In this document: positions 1-6,622 of the stretch, piece after piece
Layout of the letters: each line of letters starts with the position of its first letter
Position numbering within the stretch: position 1 is the stretch's first letter
Assembly (NCBI GenBank): GCA_001604265.1
Contig: LVBC01000028.1
Span: 1-10,328, forward strand
Direction: 5' to 3'
Source: Spirochaetales bacterium Spiro_01
GTDB taxonomy: Bacteria; Spirochaetota; Spirochaetia; Sphaerochaetales; Sphaerochaetaceae
DNA: 10,328 nt
The notes under the pieces: model-generated
Database searches by the model: none
Seen by the model: the letters and a program-made list of their open reading frames with translations, nothing else
What the model was told of the DNA's origin: nothing
Program-made: the position numbers and the translations under genes

Positions 1-2
1 AA

Positions 3-31
3 AACTTATATTGGACATCCCGACTTATAAG
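3..31. promoter_or_regulatory. Possible operator half-sites upstream of the TRAP operon
   Basis: Positions 3-12 read AACTTATATT, identical to the right arm (5590-5599) of the palindrome between the lyase and LysR genes. Positions 24-31 read CTTATAAG, a perfect 8-bp palindrome containing the same core. The left arm of any full site at 3-12 would lie before the window, so it cannot be verified; the two bases left of the arm already differ from the intact site. I infer that the LysR-type regulator may also bind here. No convincing -35/-10 pair was found for the TRAP operon in bases 1-101. Confidence 0.35.
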
Positions 32-101
32 GCAGAAAATGGGGGTAACAATAGGCTTTTGTTAGCTTTGGAATTAATAGAAGTTATAAAGGAGAAAGGT
101 A

Positions 102-1115
102 ATGAAAAAAGCACTTGTTATGCTGCTGATCGTACTTATGGCAGTATCATCAGTCTTCGCAAACGGTTCATCCGAATCTGCTTCTGCTGCTCCGAAGAAG
201 CAGTATCTTACAATGGCAGCTGTCGCATCCTCATCTGGCCTCTTCCCATATGTCGTCTCTATCGGAAAGGTCATCAATGAGTACTGTCCCCAGTTCTCGA
301 TCACAGTCTCCGAATCCGGTGGAAATGTAGACAACACCAAGAGAATCAGAAATGGTGAGGTCAAGATTGCAAACTCCATATCCAACACCGACTTCGAGTC
401 CTACACCGGAACAGGAAAGACCTTCAACGGCAGTCCGTTCAAGGACTTCAGAATCCTGTGGTACTATCAGAGCACCCCAATTCAGATCATCGTCGGCAAG
501 GATACAGGCATCAAGTCTATCTATGAGCTGGATGGAAAGCCATTCAACCCAGGTGGTACAGGAACCGCAGCATCCGTAGTCATCCATCAGGCCTTCGATG
601 TCCTCGGCATCCATCCTAACTACTTCGAAGCTGGCCAGCCGGATGCAGCCGATGCATACTCCAACCGCCAGATCGTAGGTACTGTAAAGACCGGTTCATA
701 TCCTGACTCGTTCGTAACACAGTGCAACGCCAACAGACCTGCAGACATGCTCGAGATCTCCAAGGAGGATATGGACAAGATCCTGGCTGCAATCCCATCG
801 ATCGCAACAGGTACAGTCCCAGCTGGCGCATACAGCGGAATCGACCACGACACCTTCTGTATGTCCACCTTCCAGGGCATCCAGTGCACCCTCGACTTCA
901 GCCAGCAGGATGGCTACGACATCTTCAAGGCAATGTGGGAGGATGGAAAGAGCATCTGGCAGACCGGATATCCAAATGGTGCAAACAACGATGTTCCTGC
1001 AATGACCCTTGCAACAGCCAAGACTCCACTCCACGCAGGTACAGTACAGTATCTCAAGGAGCACGGCTATGACGTACCAGCAGAGCTGATTCCACCTGAA
1101 TACAAGGAGAAGTAA
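102..1115 (+). CDS. TAXI family TRAP transporter solute-binding protein
   Basis: Periplasmic binding subunit of a tripartite ATP-independent (TRAP) transporter of the TAXI class. It captures a small, probably carboxylated, substrate and delivers it to the membrane permease encoded next. The 337-residue length is normal for the family. Residues 1-20 form a signal peptide with a likely signal peptidase I cut after A20 (SSVFA/NGSSES); there is no lipobox cysteine. The mature protein shows TAXI features: an early G-L-F-P segment, an S-G-G-N-V-x-N-x-x-x-I-x-x-G-E stretch, and a G-G-T-G-T motif followed by the A-A-D-A-Y and V-K-T-G-S-Y-P regions. The start is supported by AGGAG at 90-94, seven bases upstream. 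It is first in an operon with the permease and the PHP protein. The substrate cannot be read from sequence; TAXI proteins are poorly characterised, with glutamate and other dicarboxylates or amino acids among suggested ligands. Confidence 0.93.
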   Translation: MKKALVMLLIVLMAVSSVFANGSSESASAAPKKQYLTMAAVASSSGLFPYVVSIGKVINEYCPQFSITVSESGGNVDNTKRIRNGEVKIANSISNTDFESYTGTGKTFNGSPFKDFRILWYYQSTPIQIIVGKDTGIKSIYELDGKPFNPGGTGTAASVVIHQAFDVLGIHPNYFEAGQPDAADAYSNRQIVGTVKTGSYPDSFVTQCNANRPADMLEISKEDMDKILAAIPSIATGTVPAGAYSGIDHDTFCMSTFQGIQCTLDFSQQDGYDIFKAMWEDGKSIWQTGYPNGANNDVPAMTLATAKTPLHAGTVQYLKEHGYDVPAELIPPEYKEK

Positions 1116-1129
1116 GTTCTATTCAAATC

Positions 1130-1163
1130 GGGAGCATCCTCATCGCTAATGGTGGGGATGCCC
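1130..1163 (+). promoter_or_regulatory. Intergenic hairpin between TRAP binding protein and permease genes
   Basis: GGG(A)GCATCC at 1130-1139 pairs with GGATGCCC at 1156-1163, with a single bulged A. The stem continues inward through C-G, A-T and wobble pairs to a six-base loop at 1145-1150. No run of T follows, so it is not a classical terminator. Its position between a highly needed binding-protein gene and a membrane permease gene fits an mRNA 3'-end stabiliser or partial attenuator giving more binding protein than permease. The fold is seen in sequence; the role is inference. Confidence 0.5.
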
Positions 1164-1182
1164 TGTTTAAAGGTATCAAATC

Positions 1183-3102
1183 ATGAGAAAACTAAACAGA
1201 TTCTGGACCTGGGTAGTCAGGATCCTCTCATTCGGTCTTGTCGGCTTCCAGCTCTTCACGACCGGACGGGGTCCCTATTCCGATATAATCCAGAGAAGCA
1301 TTCATCTCTCCTTCGTCCTGACGCTGCTCTTCATTCTGAAGCCGGCTACGAAGAAGATAGGCGAAAGAGAGAAGGAGAAGGGAAAGGGCAATGTTCCCTT
1401 CTACGATATCATCCTTGCAGTCGTTTCGTGTTCTGCCTGTCTGTATCTGGCCGCAATCGCCGACAAGGTGCTCTACGACCCATTGCAGTGGCTGGGACCA
1501 TTCGATAAGTTCTTTGCCGTTGTCATCGTATTCCTCATCCTCGAGGCAAGCAGAAGAAGTGTAGGCTGGACCTTCCCTGTACTGGGAATCGCCTTCCTCA
1601 TCTACGCCTTCTACGGAGAGATGTTCCCTGGCGTATGGGGTCATCAGAACTTCTCCTTCAACCTTGTCTTCCAGACCTTCTACCACAATACTAGAGGTGT
1701 CTGGGGCACAATGCTCGGCCTCTCTGCAACGATGCTTGCAATGTTCGGTATCTTCGGAGCCATCCTCTCAGGTACCGGTGGTGCCGAGACCTTCATCAAT
1801 ATGGGACAGAGGCTTACAGGCAGGTTCACTGGTGGTTCTGCCAAGGTCGCCTGCGTCTCCTCGTCTCTCTTTGGAATGATCTCCGGATCGGCAATTGGAA
1901 ATGTCGTTGCGACCGGCGTCTTCACTATTCCTTCCATGAAGAAGGCGGGCTATCCGAACGAGTGGGCCGCAACAGTAGAGGCTGTCTCCTCGACCGGTGG
2001 ACAGATAATGCCACCTATCATGGGCGCAGCAGCCTTTATCATGGCCCAGCTCATCGGTGTCAGCTACCTCTCGATTGCAAAGGCGGCCATAGTACCGGCC
2101 CTCCTGTACTATGTCAGCTGCTTCGTATCAATCCATCTGATTTCAGCAAGGCTGAAGATCAAGGGCTCGAATGAGAAGCCTAAGGTCGGACTCTTCGATT
2201 ATCTTGTAATCGTCGTTCCTCTTGTCATCTTCGTTACCTTCATCCTGCGCGGCTACACAGTCCTGATGGGTGCCTACTGGGCAACCTATGGGGCACTTGC
2301 CATGTACATCCTGAAGTATCTGGTAGAGACAAAGGGAGATGTGAAGAAGGTCGCAAAGAATACAGGCACTGTCTGCTACAAGACGGTCATGAATGGCACG
2401 ACCAGCATAGTCGATATGTGCGGCATTCTGGCCGGAAGCCAGATAACTGTCTCTCTGATCAACCTGACTGGCTTCGGCGTAAAGCTTTCGGATGTCATCG
2501 TCTCTCTCGGTCAGGGCAATCCGTTCATCTGTCTCGTTCTGGCAATGTTCGTCTGCATCGTTCTCGGTATGGGTCTTCCAACGACTGCTGCCTACGTTCT
2601 TGCAGCTGCAGTCCTTGCACCACCTCTGGTAACTCTGGGTTTCCCATATATCGTTGCACACCTCTTCGTCATGTACTACGCATGTCTCTCTGCAATCACA
2701 CCACCTGTATGCGTTGCAGTCTTCATGGCAAGCGGACTTGCCAAGGCAAAGTGGATCAGAGTCGGAGGTCTGTCATGCATGATCGCCCTGCCTGCATTCA
2801 TAATCCCATTCACGTTCTGCTACAACCCTGCATTGATACTCTCCGGACCGATCGTGAATATCATCTTTGCGATAGTAACTGCAATTGTCGGCGTCGTGTT
2901 CATCGATATTGCAATTACCGGGTACTTCAGGCGTGATGTCAGCATGCCGACCCGTGTGGTCCTGATTGCAGCCGGAGCAATGATGGTCCTTCCAAGCTAT
3001 ATCTTCAGTGTCATGGGTCTTGCTGTCGGAGTCCTGATCTTCTTTGTAGAGTTCAAGCTAATGAAGGGGGGAGCGGGAAATGATGCAGTCAGCGTTCAAT
3101 GA
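1183..3102 (+). CDS. TRAP transporter permease, fused small and large subunits (TAXI type)
   Basis: Integral membrane subunit of the TAXI-class TRAP transporter; it uses an ion gradient to move the substrate supplied by the upstream binding protein. At 639 residues it is a fusion of the DctQ-like small domain (about residues 1-150, several hydrophobic helices split by a charged K/E loop near 57-70) and the DctM-like large domain, as is usual for TAXI permeases. The DctM part shows the two pseudo-symmetric signatures: G-G-S-A-K-V-A with S-G-S-A near residues 217-235 and T-G-G-Q-I-M-P-P near 271, then G-M-G-L-P-T-T-A-A-Y near 462 and I-T-P-P-V-C near 504. Hydrophobic helices run to the C terminus. 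The start lies 67 bases after the binding-protein stop with a modest AAAGG ribosome site. The last 23 bases overlap the PHP gene, implying translational coupling. Confidence 0.93.
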   Translation: MRKLNRFWTWVVRILSFGLVGFQLFTTGRGPYSDIIQRSIHLSFVLTLLFILKPATKKIGEREKEKGKGNVPFYDIILAVVSCSACLYLAAIADKVLYDPLQWLGPFDKFFAVVIVFLILEASRRSVGWTFPVLGIAFLIYAFYGEMFPGVWGHQNFSFNLVFQTFYHNTRGVWGTMLGLSATMLAMFGIFGAILSGTGGAETFINMGQRLTGRFTGGSAKVACVSSSLFGMISGSAIGNVVATGVFTIPSMKKAGYPNEWAATVEAVSSTGGQIMPPIMGAAAFIMAQLIGVSYLSIAKAAIVPALLYYVSCFVSIHLISARLKIKGSNEKPKVGLFDYLVIVVPLVIFVTFILRGYTVLMGAYWATYGALAMYILKYLVETKGDVKKVAKNTGTVCYKTVMNGTTSIVDMCGILAGSQITVSLINLTGFGVKLSDVIVSLGQGNPFICLVLAMFVCIVLGMGLPTTAAYVLAAAVLAPPLVTLGFPYIVAHLFVMYYACLSAITPPVCVAVFMASGLAKAKWIRVGGLSCMIALPAFIIPFTFCYNPALILSGPIVNIIFAIVTAIVGVVFIDIAITGYFRRDVSMPTRVVLIAAGAMMVLPSYIFSVMGLAVGVLIFFVEFKLMKGGAGNDAVSVQ

Positions 3103-3988
3103 CAATGGGCACTGGTTCAAGGGAAACTACCATAGCCATACTACGCTTTCCGATGGTTCCCTGACTCCAGAGGAGCAGATCGGGCTGTATAGAAGCCATG
3201 GCTATGACTTCCTTGCAATCACGGATCACAATCTCATGACAAGCAGGAGAAGCTGGGGAGACAGGAACTTCCTGCTGCTTCCTGCCTGGGAGAGAGATAT
3301 CTCATATGTCGACAAGGTGAAGTGCATCCATGTCATCGGACTCTTTTCCGATGAAACAGAGGAGGAGTGCTCCTTCAGGCGCGAAAAGGGAGACAGGAAT
3401 ACAATGACCGCCCAGCAGCTTCTCGATCAGATGAGAGGCGAGGACAGGAATGTGTTCATCTCGATCGCGCACCCGACCTGGTCCAGGATGGAGATTTCGG
3501 AGCTGCTCGAGCTGAAGAACTTCGATGCCATCGAGGTCTTCAACACCGGAACCGAGTGTCTCTGCCATGAGGGGCATGCCGAATATGTCTGGGATACGCT
3601 TCTGCGCCATGGAAGGCACACTCTTGCAGTTGCCTGCGATGATACTCACGGGCACACAAAGCAGGATGACCACTTCGGTGGCTGGATAATGGTCAATGCA
3701 CCCTCCCTGTCGAGACATGACATCCTCGAGAACATAAGAGGTGGCAACTACTACTCGACGATGGGTCCGAGGATAATCGACTGGGGGCTGGATGGAGACG
3801 AGGTATACATCAAGTGCTCTGAAGCCGATGAGGTGCACTTCATAACCTGGCCTGCCCGAGGCAAAGCGAACTTCGATAGAAACACTACAGAGATGAGATA
3901 CACTCTGAAGGGTGGAGAGAAGTATGTGAGAGTCGAGATAATCGACTCGGAGGGAAAAAGGGCCTGGACAAACCCGATATACTTCTGA
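3080..3988 (+). CDS. PHP-domain metallohydrolase, CehA/McbA-like
   Basis: Predicted cytoplasmic metal-dependent hydrolase of the PHP fold; no signal peptide is seen. All nine usual metal ligands can be placed: H18 and H20 (H-S-H), D25, H50 (T-D-H), E71, H84, H131 (A-H-P), D188 and H190 (D-D-T-H). After the PHP core comes a short beta-rich C-terminal domain (about 200-302) ending in W-T-N-P-I-Y, as in CehA/McbA-type members. Characterised relatives hydrolyse phosphoesters or, for CehA/McbA, an aryl carbamate; the substrate here is unknown. The start overlaps the permease gene by 23 bases, with a GGGGGGAG ribosome site at 3066-3073; the second ATG at 3083 is equally possible. Co-transcription with the TRAP genes suggests it processes the imported compound or a derivative, which is inference. 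Confidence 0.88.
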   Translation: MMQSAFNDNGHWFKGNYHSHTTLSDGSLTPEEQIGLYRSHGYDFLAITDHNLMTSRRSWGDRNFLLLPAWERDISYVDKVKCIHVIGLFSDETEEECSFRREKGDRNTMTAQQLLDQMRGEDRNVFISIAHPTWSRMEISELLELKNFDAIEVFNTGTECLCHEGHAEYVWDTLLRHGRHTLAVACDDTHGHTKQDDHFGGWIMVNAPSLSRHDILENIRGGNYYSTMGPRIIDWGLDGDEVYIKCSEADEVHFITWPARGKANFDRNTTEMRYTLKGGEKYVRVEIIDSEGKRAWTNPIYF

Positions 3989-4007
3989 TTATTGTCCCAT
4001 TAAACAG

Positions 4008-4044
4008 TTTCAGGGCATCGTCTGATGCCCTGAAGCCGTCTTTT
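4008..4044 (+). terminator. Rho-independent terminator of the TRAP-PHP operon
   Basis: TTCAGGGCATC (4009-4019) and GATGCCCTGAA (4024-4034) form a perfect 11-bp stem around a GTCT loop, followed by GCCGTCTTTT ending at 4044. It starts 20 bases after the PHP stop codon. On the minus strand the same hairpin lies just beyond the lyase stop, but the following sequence is less T-rich, so it may serve both convergent genes with different strength. Confidence 0.8.
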
Positions 4045-4054
4045 CATTCCTGTA

Positions 4055-5500
4055 TTACTGGTCTCTTCCGAATTCTGCCTGGTAGGCTGCAAGCAGCTTG
4101 TGAGGCCAGTCGGAGGTCGGCTCGAGACGACCTGTAAAGAAGCGCAGGGTCTTCGGCTCGTGAGTGAAGCGAAGTCCTCCGATCAGCTCTCTGTGGTCGT
4201 ATACCCACTTGACCCTGTCGATGACGTACTCGGTCTGCGAGAGTGTGAATACTCTTCTTGGGAAGGCAAGCCTTACAAGCTCCATCGATGCGAACCTTTC
4301 GGAGCCATCTGCATTTCTCTCCTCCGATAGTGTTCCTCTCTCCATGCCGCGGATTCCACCGCAGAGATAGAGTGCGCAGGTGAGTGCACCGGCAGGATAC
4401 TCCTCCTGTGGAACGTGCGAGCAGATCTGCATAGCATCGAGATGGGCTCCGAGACCACCGCCTGGGGTGATTACTGGAACGCCGTAGTCATCGAGCTGCT
4501 TTACTGCGTATTCGATGAACTGTGGGCCCTGGGAGATGACATCCATGTTGAGCGACTCCTCGAAGCCGACTGTAAGTGCCTCCATCTCCTTGACCGACAT
4601 GCCGCCATATGTGAGGAAGCCCTCGAACATTGTGACATAGTCCTCCATTGCATGGAACATCTTCTCATCGCGAACGAGGATACCACCGCCGCGGGCGAAG
4701 CCGAACTTCCTGCCCGAGAAGTAGACGATGTCGAAGAGGTCTGCGATCATGCGCAGAATCTCGGCCGGACTTCTCTGCTTCATTCCATCCTCTCTGGTCT
4801 TTATGAAGTAGATGTTGTCCTGGAGCAGGGAGGCATCGAGGACTGTTGGAATTCCGTACTTGTTGGCAATTGCAACAGCATCCTTCATGTTCTGGTAGCT
4901 CATTGGCTGGCCGCCGATGAGGTTGGTACCGGATTCGAGACGGAGGAAGGCGACGTTCTCGACAGTCTCCTTCTGGATGCAGGCCTCGAGCTTCTCGAGG
5001 TCGATGTCTCCCTTGAACGGGAGGTTGCTCCTTGGTATGAGGCCCTCGTCCTTTACAAGCTCCTCGACTCTTCCGCCGAGTCTTGTGATGTGCGCCTTGG
5101 CTGTCGTGAAATGGTAGTTCATTATTACTACCTTGCCCGGCTTCACAAAGTGTGTTGCGAGGATGTTCTCGCAGGCTCTGCCCTGATGTGCCGGCAGGAA
5201 GTAGTTGATGCCGAAGATATCGGAGAGCTTTCTCGCCATCCTGTAGAAGGTCTCGCTGCCAGCGTATGCATCATCTGCCCTCAGCATTGCAGCCTGCATG
5301 TTGTCGCTCATCGCATTGACACCTGAGTCCGTCAGCATATCCATGAAGATATCGATGTTGTGGAGCTGGAAGGTATTGAAGGCCGAGTCGTAGAGCTTCT
5401 GGAGTCTCTGGTTGCCCGGGAGGAGATTGAGCTGCTGGACGATCTTGACCTTGTGCAGCTCCATTGGGATGGGTTCGTGCTTGTAGAATTTGATTTCCAT
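4055..5500 (-). CDS. PLP-dependent beta-eliminating lyase, tyrosine phenol-lyase-like
   Basis: Member of the tryptophanase/tyrosine phenol-lyase family (fold type I PLP enzymes), which split an amino acid into its side-chain leaving group, pyruvate and ammonia. Aligned by eye to Citrobacter tyrosine phenol-lyase at a constant offset of 8 over the N-terminal two thirds, it keeps Y79 (Y71), Q106-G-R108 (phosphate binding), F131-T132 (F123-T124), N193, D222, S262 and the PLP lysine K265 (K257). It also keeps R415 (substrate carboxylate) and the C-terminal F-F pair. M386-E-R388 and T132 match tyrosine phenol-lyase, not tryptophanase (V-E-I and D). Oddities: the conserved PLP-contact Arg is L225, and cation-site Glu and Asn are D77 and R270. 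At 481 residues it is about 25 longer than usual, mostly a C-terminal tail after 458. Start supported by AGGAAG at 5508-5513. Divergent from the LysR gene, its likely regulator. The exact substrate is uncertain. Confidence 0.88.
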   Translation of the reverse strand: MEIKFYKHEPIPMELHKVKIVQQLNLLPGNQRLQKLYDSAFNTFQLHNIDIFMDMLTDSGVNAMSDNMQAAMLRADDAYAGSETFYRMARKLSDIFGINYFLPAHQGRACENILATHFVKPGKVVIMNYHFTTAKAHITRLGGRVEELVKDEGLIPRSNLPFKGDIDLEKLEACIQKETVENVAFLRLESGTNLIGGQPMSYQNMKDAVAIANKYGIPTVLDASLLQDNIYFIKTREDGMKQRSPAEILRMIADLFDIVYFSGRKFGFARGGGILVRDEKMFHAMEDYVTMFEGFLTYGGMSVKEMEALTVGFEESLNMDVISQGPQFIEYAVKQLDDYGVPVITPGGGLGAHLDAMQICSHVPQEEYPAGALTCALYLCGGIRGMERGTLSEERNADGSERFASMELVRLAFPRRVFTLSQTEYVIDRVKWVYDHRELIGGLRFTHEPKTLRFFTGRLEPTSDWPHKLLAAYQAEFGRDQ

Positions 5501-5531
5501 ATGTGTACTTCCTTTTTTGATCTGCGACTAA

Positions 5532-5561
5532 ATCCTATTTCTTCTGCCCGGAAAGTTCCAA
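5532..5561 (-). promoter_or_regulatory. Candidate promoter of the lyase gene
   Basis: On the minus strand TTGGAA (5561-5556) and TAGGAT (5537-5532) are separated by 18 bases, a fair -35/-10 pair. It would start transcription near 5525, about 25 bases before the lyase start codon. With this start, the palindrome centred at 5589 falls near -64, the classic recognition-site distance for LysR-type activators. An 11-bp palindrome, AATTTGAAATT (5560-5570), covers the region just upstream of -35, where the activation half-site is expected. Confidence 0.35.
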
Positions 5562-5578
5562 TTTGAAATTTTTATGGA

Positions 5579-5599
5579 AATATAAGTTCAACTTATATT
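5579..5599. promoter_or_regulatory. Perfect 21-bp palindrome, probable LysR-family operator
   Basis: The core TATAAGTTCAACTTATA (5581-5597) is a perfect inverted repeat around a central C, and it extends two more paired bases on each side. It contains T-N11-A in the form ATAA-N7-TTAT, the geometry of LysR-type recognition sites. It lies in the 121-base gap between the divergent lyase and LysR genes, where autoregulating LysR proteins usually bind. Confidence 0.75.
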
Positions 5600-5615
5600 A
5601 TATAGGGGATATAAT
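5587..5615 (+). promoter_or_regulatory. Candidate LysR gene promoter overlapping the operator
   Basis: A consensus -10, TATAAT (5610-5615), lies 17 bases after TTCAAC (5587-5592), a weak -35 inside the palindrome. If used, transcription would start at about 5621-5623, on or next to the ATG at 5622, giving a leaderless or nearly leaderless message. The -35 inside the operator would allow autorepression. An upstream TATATT (5594-5599) is an alternative -10 and would leave room for the AGGGGAT ribosome site at 5604-5610. Confidence 0.35.
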
Positions 5616-5621
5616 AGGGTC

Positions 5622-6578
5622 ATGGAAATAAGACAGATAATGTACATCCTGACCCTGGCAGACGAGGGCAACATGACCAGGGCAGCAGAGAAGCTCAATA
5701 TAACACAGCCGGCCCTGAGCCAGACTCTCCACCAGATACAGGAGGAGGTCGGGCTGCAGCTCTTCAGAAAGAACGGAAGAAGCCTTGAGCTCACCGATGA
5801 TGGAAGATTCTTCTATCAGAAGGGCAATGAGCTTGTCGAGAAGGCCGAGGAGTTCTACTACCTGCTGGACAGGAGAAAGAACCAGAACCAGACCCATCTC
5901 AGGTACTATACAGATGTAGTGGACAACGCAGATGAGACGATGCTGATGTTCCAGCAGTTCTTTCCGAAGATCTCCTTCGAGCGCAGCTACTGCTCCTCCT
6001 GGCAGGCTGTGAGGAAGCTGAAGTCAGGGGAGCTGGATCTGATGCTGACACTGAGAGGGATCGAGGACCCGGACCACGATCTTACCTCAGAGGAGCTGAT
6101 CGACGAGCCTGTCTACGTGCTTGTGAACCGCAGCTTCCAGTATGCCGAGGACAAGGTCATCCCGATTGCGATGCTCGATGGGGAGAACCTTATGGTCTAT
6201 CAGAATTCAGGCAGCCTTGTCGCGCTCTTCCAGGAGTTCTTCCGCCTTGCCGGAGCCCACATCGGGAACATAAGGGAGGTGTACGACCCCTTCATACAGA
6301 TACAGCGCAATGGAGGCTTCATCTTCATTCCGGAGAGCACATACAACAGCTTTTCGAAGACAGGAAAGCTGGGTGACTGCGTCGGACTGAAGGTCAGGGA
6401 CAGCTTCTGCAGGCGAAGAGTGTACCTTACATACCGTGAGAGCTCTGACAAGGATAATCTTCCACACTCCTTCTTCTCCTTCCTGCACGCCTACCACGCC
6501 ATAAGCGCAGAAGACCACTGTCTTCCTTCTGCAAACAGGTTCACTGTGAAAGAGGGCTATACACTTCAGGCAAGATAG
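5622..6578 (+). CDS. LysR family transcriptional regulator
   Basis: DNA-binding regulator with the LysR layout: an N-terminal winged helix-turn-helix (residues about 3-60, with the recognition region around N-M-T-R-A-A-E-K-L and T-Q-P-A-L-S-Q) and then a linker helix. A ligand-sensing domain of the periplasmic-binding type follows, from about residue 90. The 318-residue length is slightly over the typical 300. The start fits the family N terminus (M-E-I-R-Q), and the next in-frame ATG at 5640 would cut into the first helix. It is divergent from the lyase gene across a perfect palindrome, so it probably controls the lyase and itself, with an effector that is the lyase substrate or a related metabolite. 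The GH4 gene follows 44 bases downstream on the same strand and may be co-transcribed. The ligand cannot be inferred from sequence. Confidence 0.93.
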   Translation: MEIRQIMYILTLADEGNMTRAAEKLNITQPALSQTLHQIQEEVGLQLFRKNGRSLELTDDGRFFYQKGNELVEKAEEFYYLLDRRKNQNQTHLRYYTDVVDNADETMLMFQQFFPKISFERSYCSSWQAVRKLKSGELDLMLTLRGIEDPDHDLTSEELIDEPVYVLVNRSFQYAEDKVIPIAMLDGENLMVYQNSGSLVALFQEFFRLAGAHIGNIREVYDPFIQIQRNGGFIFIPESTYNSFSKTGKLGDCVGLKVRDSFCRRRVYLTYRESSDKDNLPHSFFSFLHAYHAISAEDHCLPSANRFTVKEGYTLQAR

Positions 6579-6622
6579 CCGACAGGGCTGAAATGATGCA
6601 TAATCACAGAAAGGAGGATGCG

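Noticed and set aside
11..280. 89-codon frame at the left edge
   Set aside because: It overlaps the TAXI signal peptide and N terminus in another frame; no homology seen.
4415..5326. 303-codon open frame on the plus strand opposite the lyase gene
   Set aside because: It lies wholly antisense to a clearly conserved enzyme, has no ribosome site, and reads as a low-complexity Leu/Glu/Asp/Cys/His-rich protein typical of the complement of biased codons.
4055..5500. Naming the lyase tryptophanase
   Set aside because: The positions that separate the two enzymes (T132, M386, R388) match tyrosine phenol-lyase, though cofactor-site changes leave the true substrate open.
6593..6622. Upstream in-frame start for the GH4 gene
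   Set aside because: It adds ten residues (M-M-H-N-H-R-K-E-D-A) encoding the AAGGAGG ribosome site itself; the ATG at 6623 has ideal spacing and gives the family N terminus leading into the NAD-binding motif.
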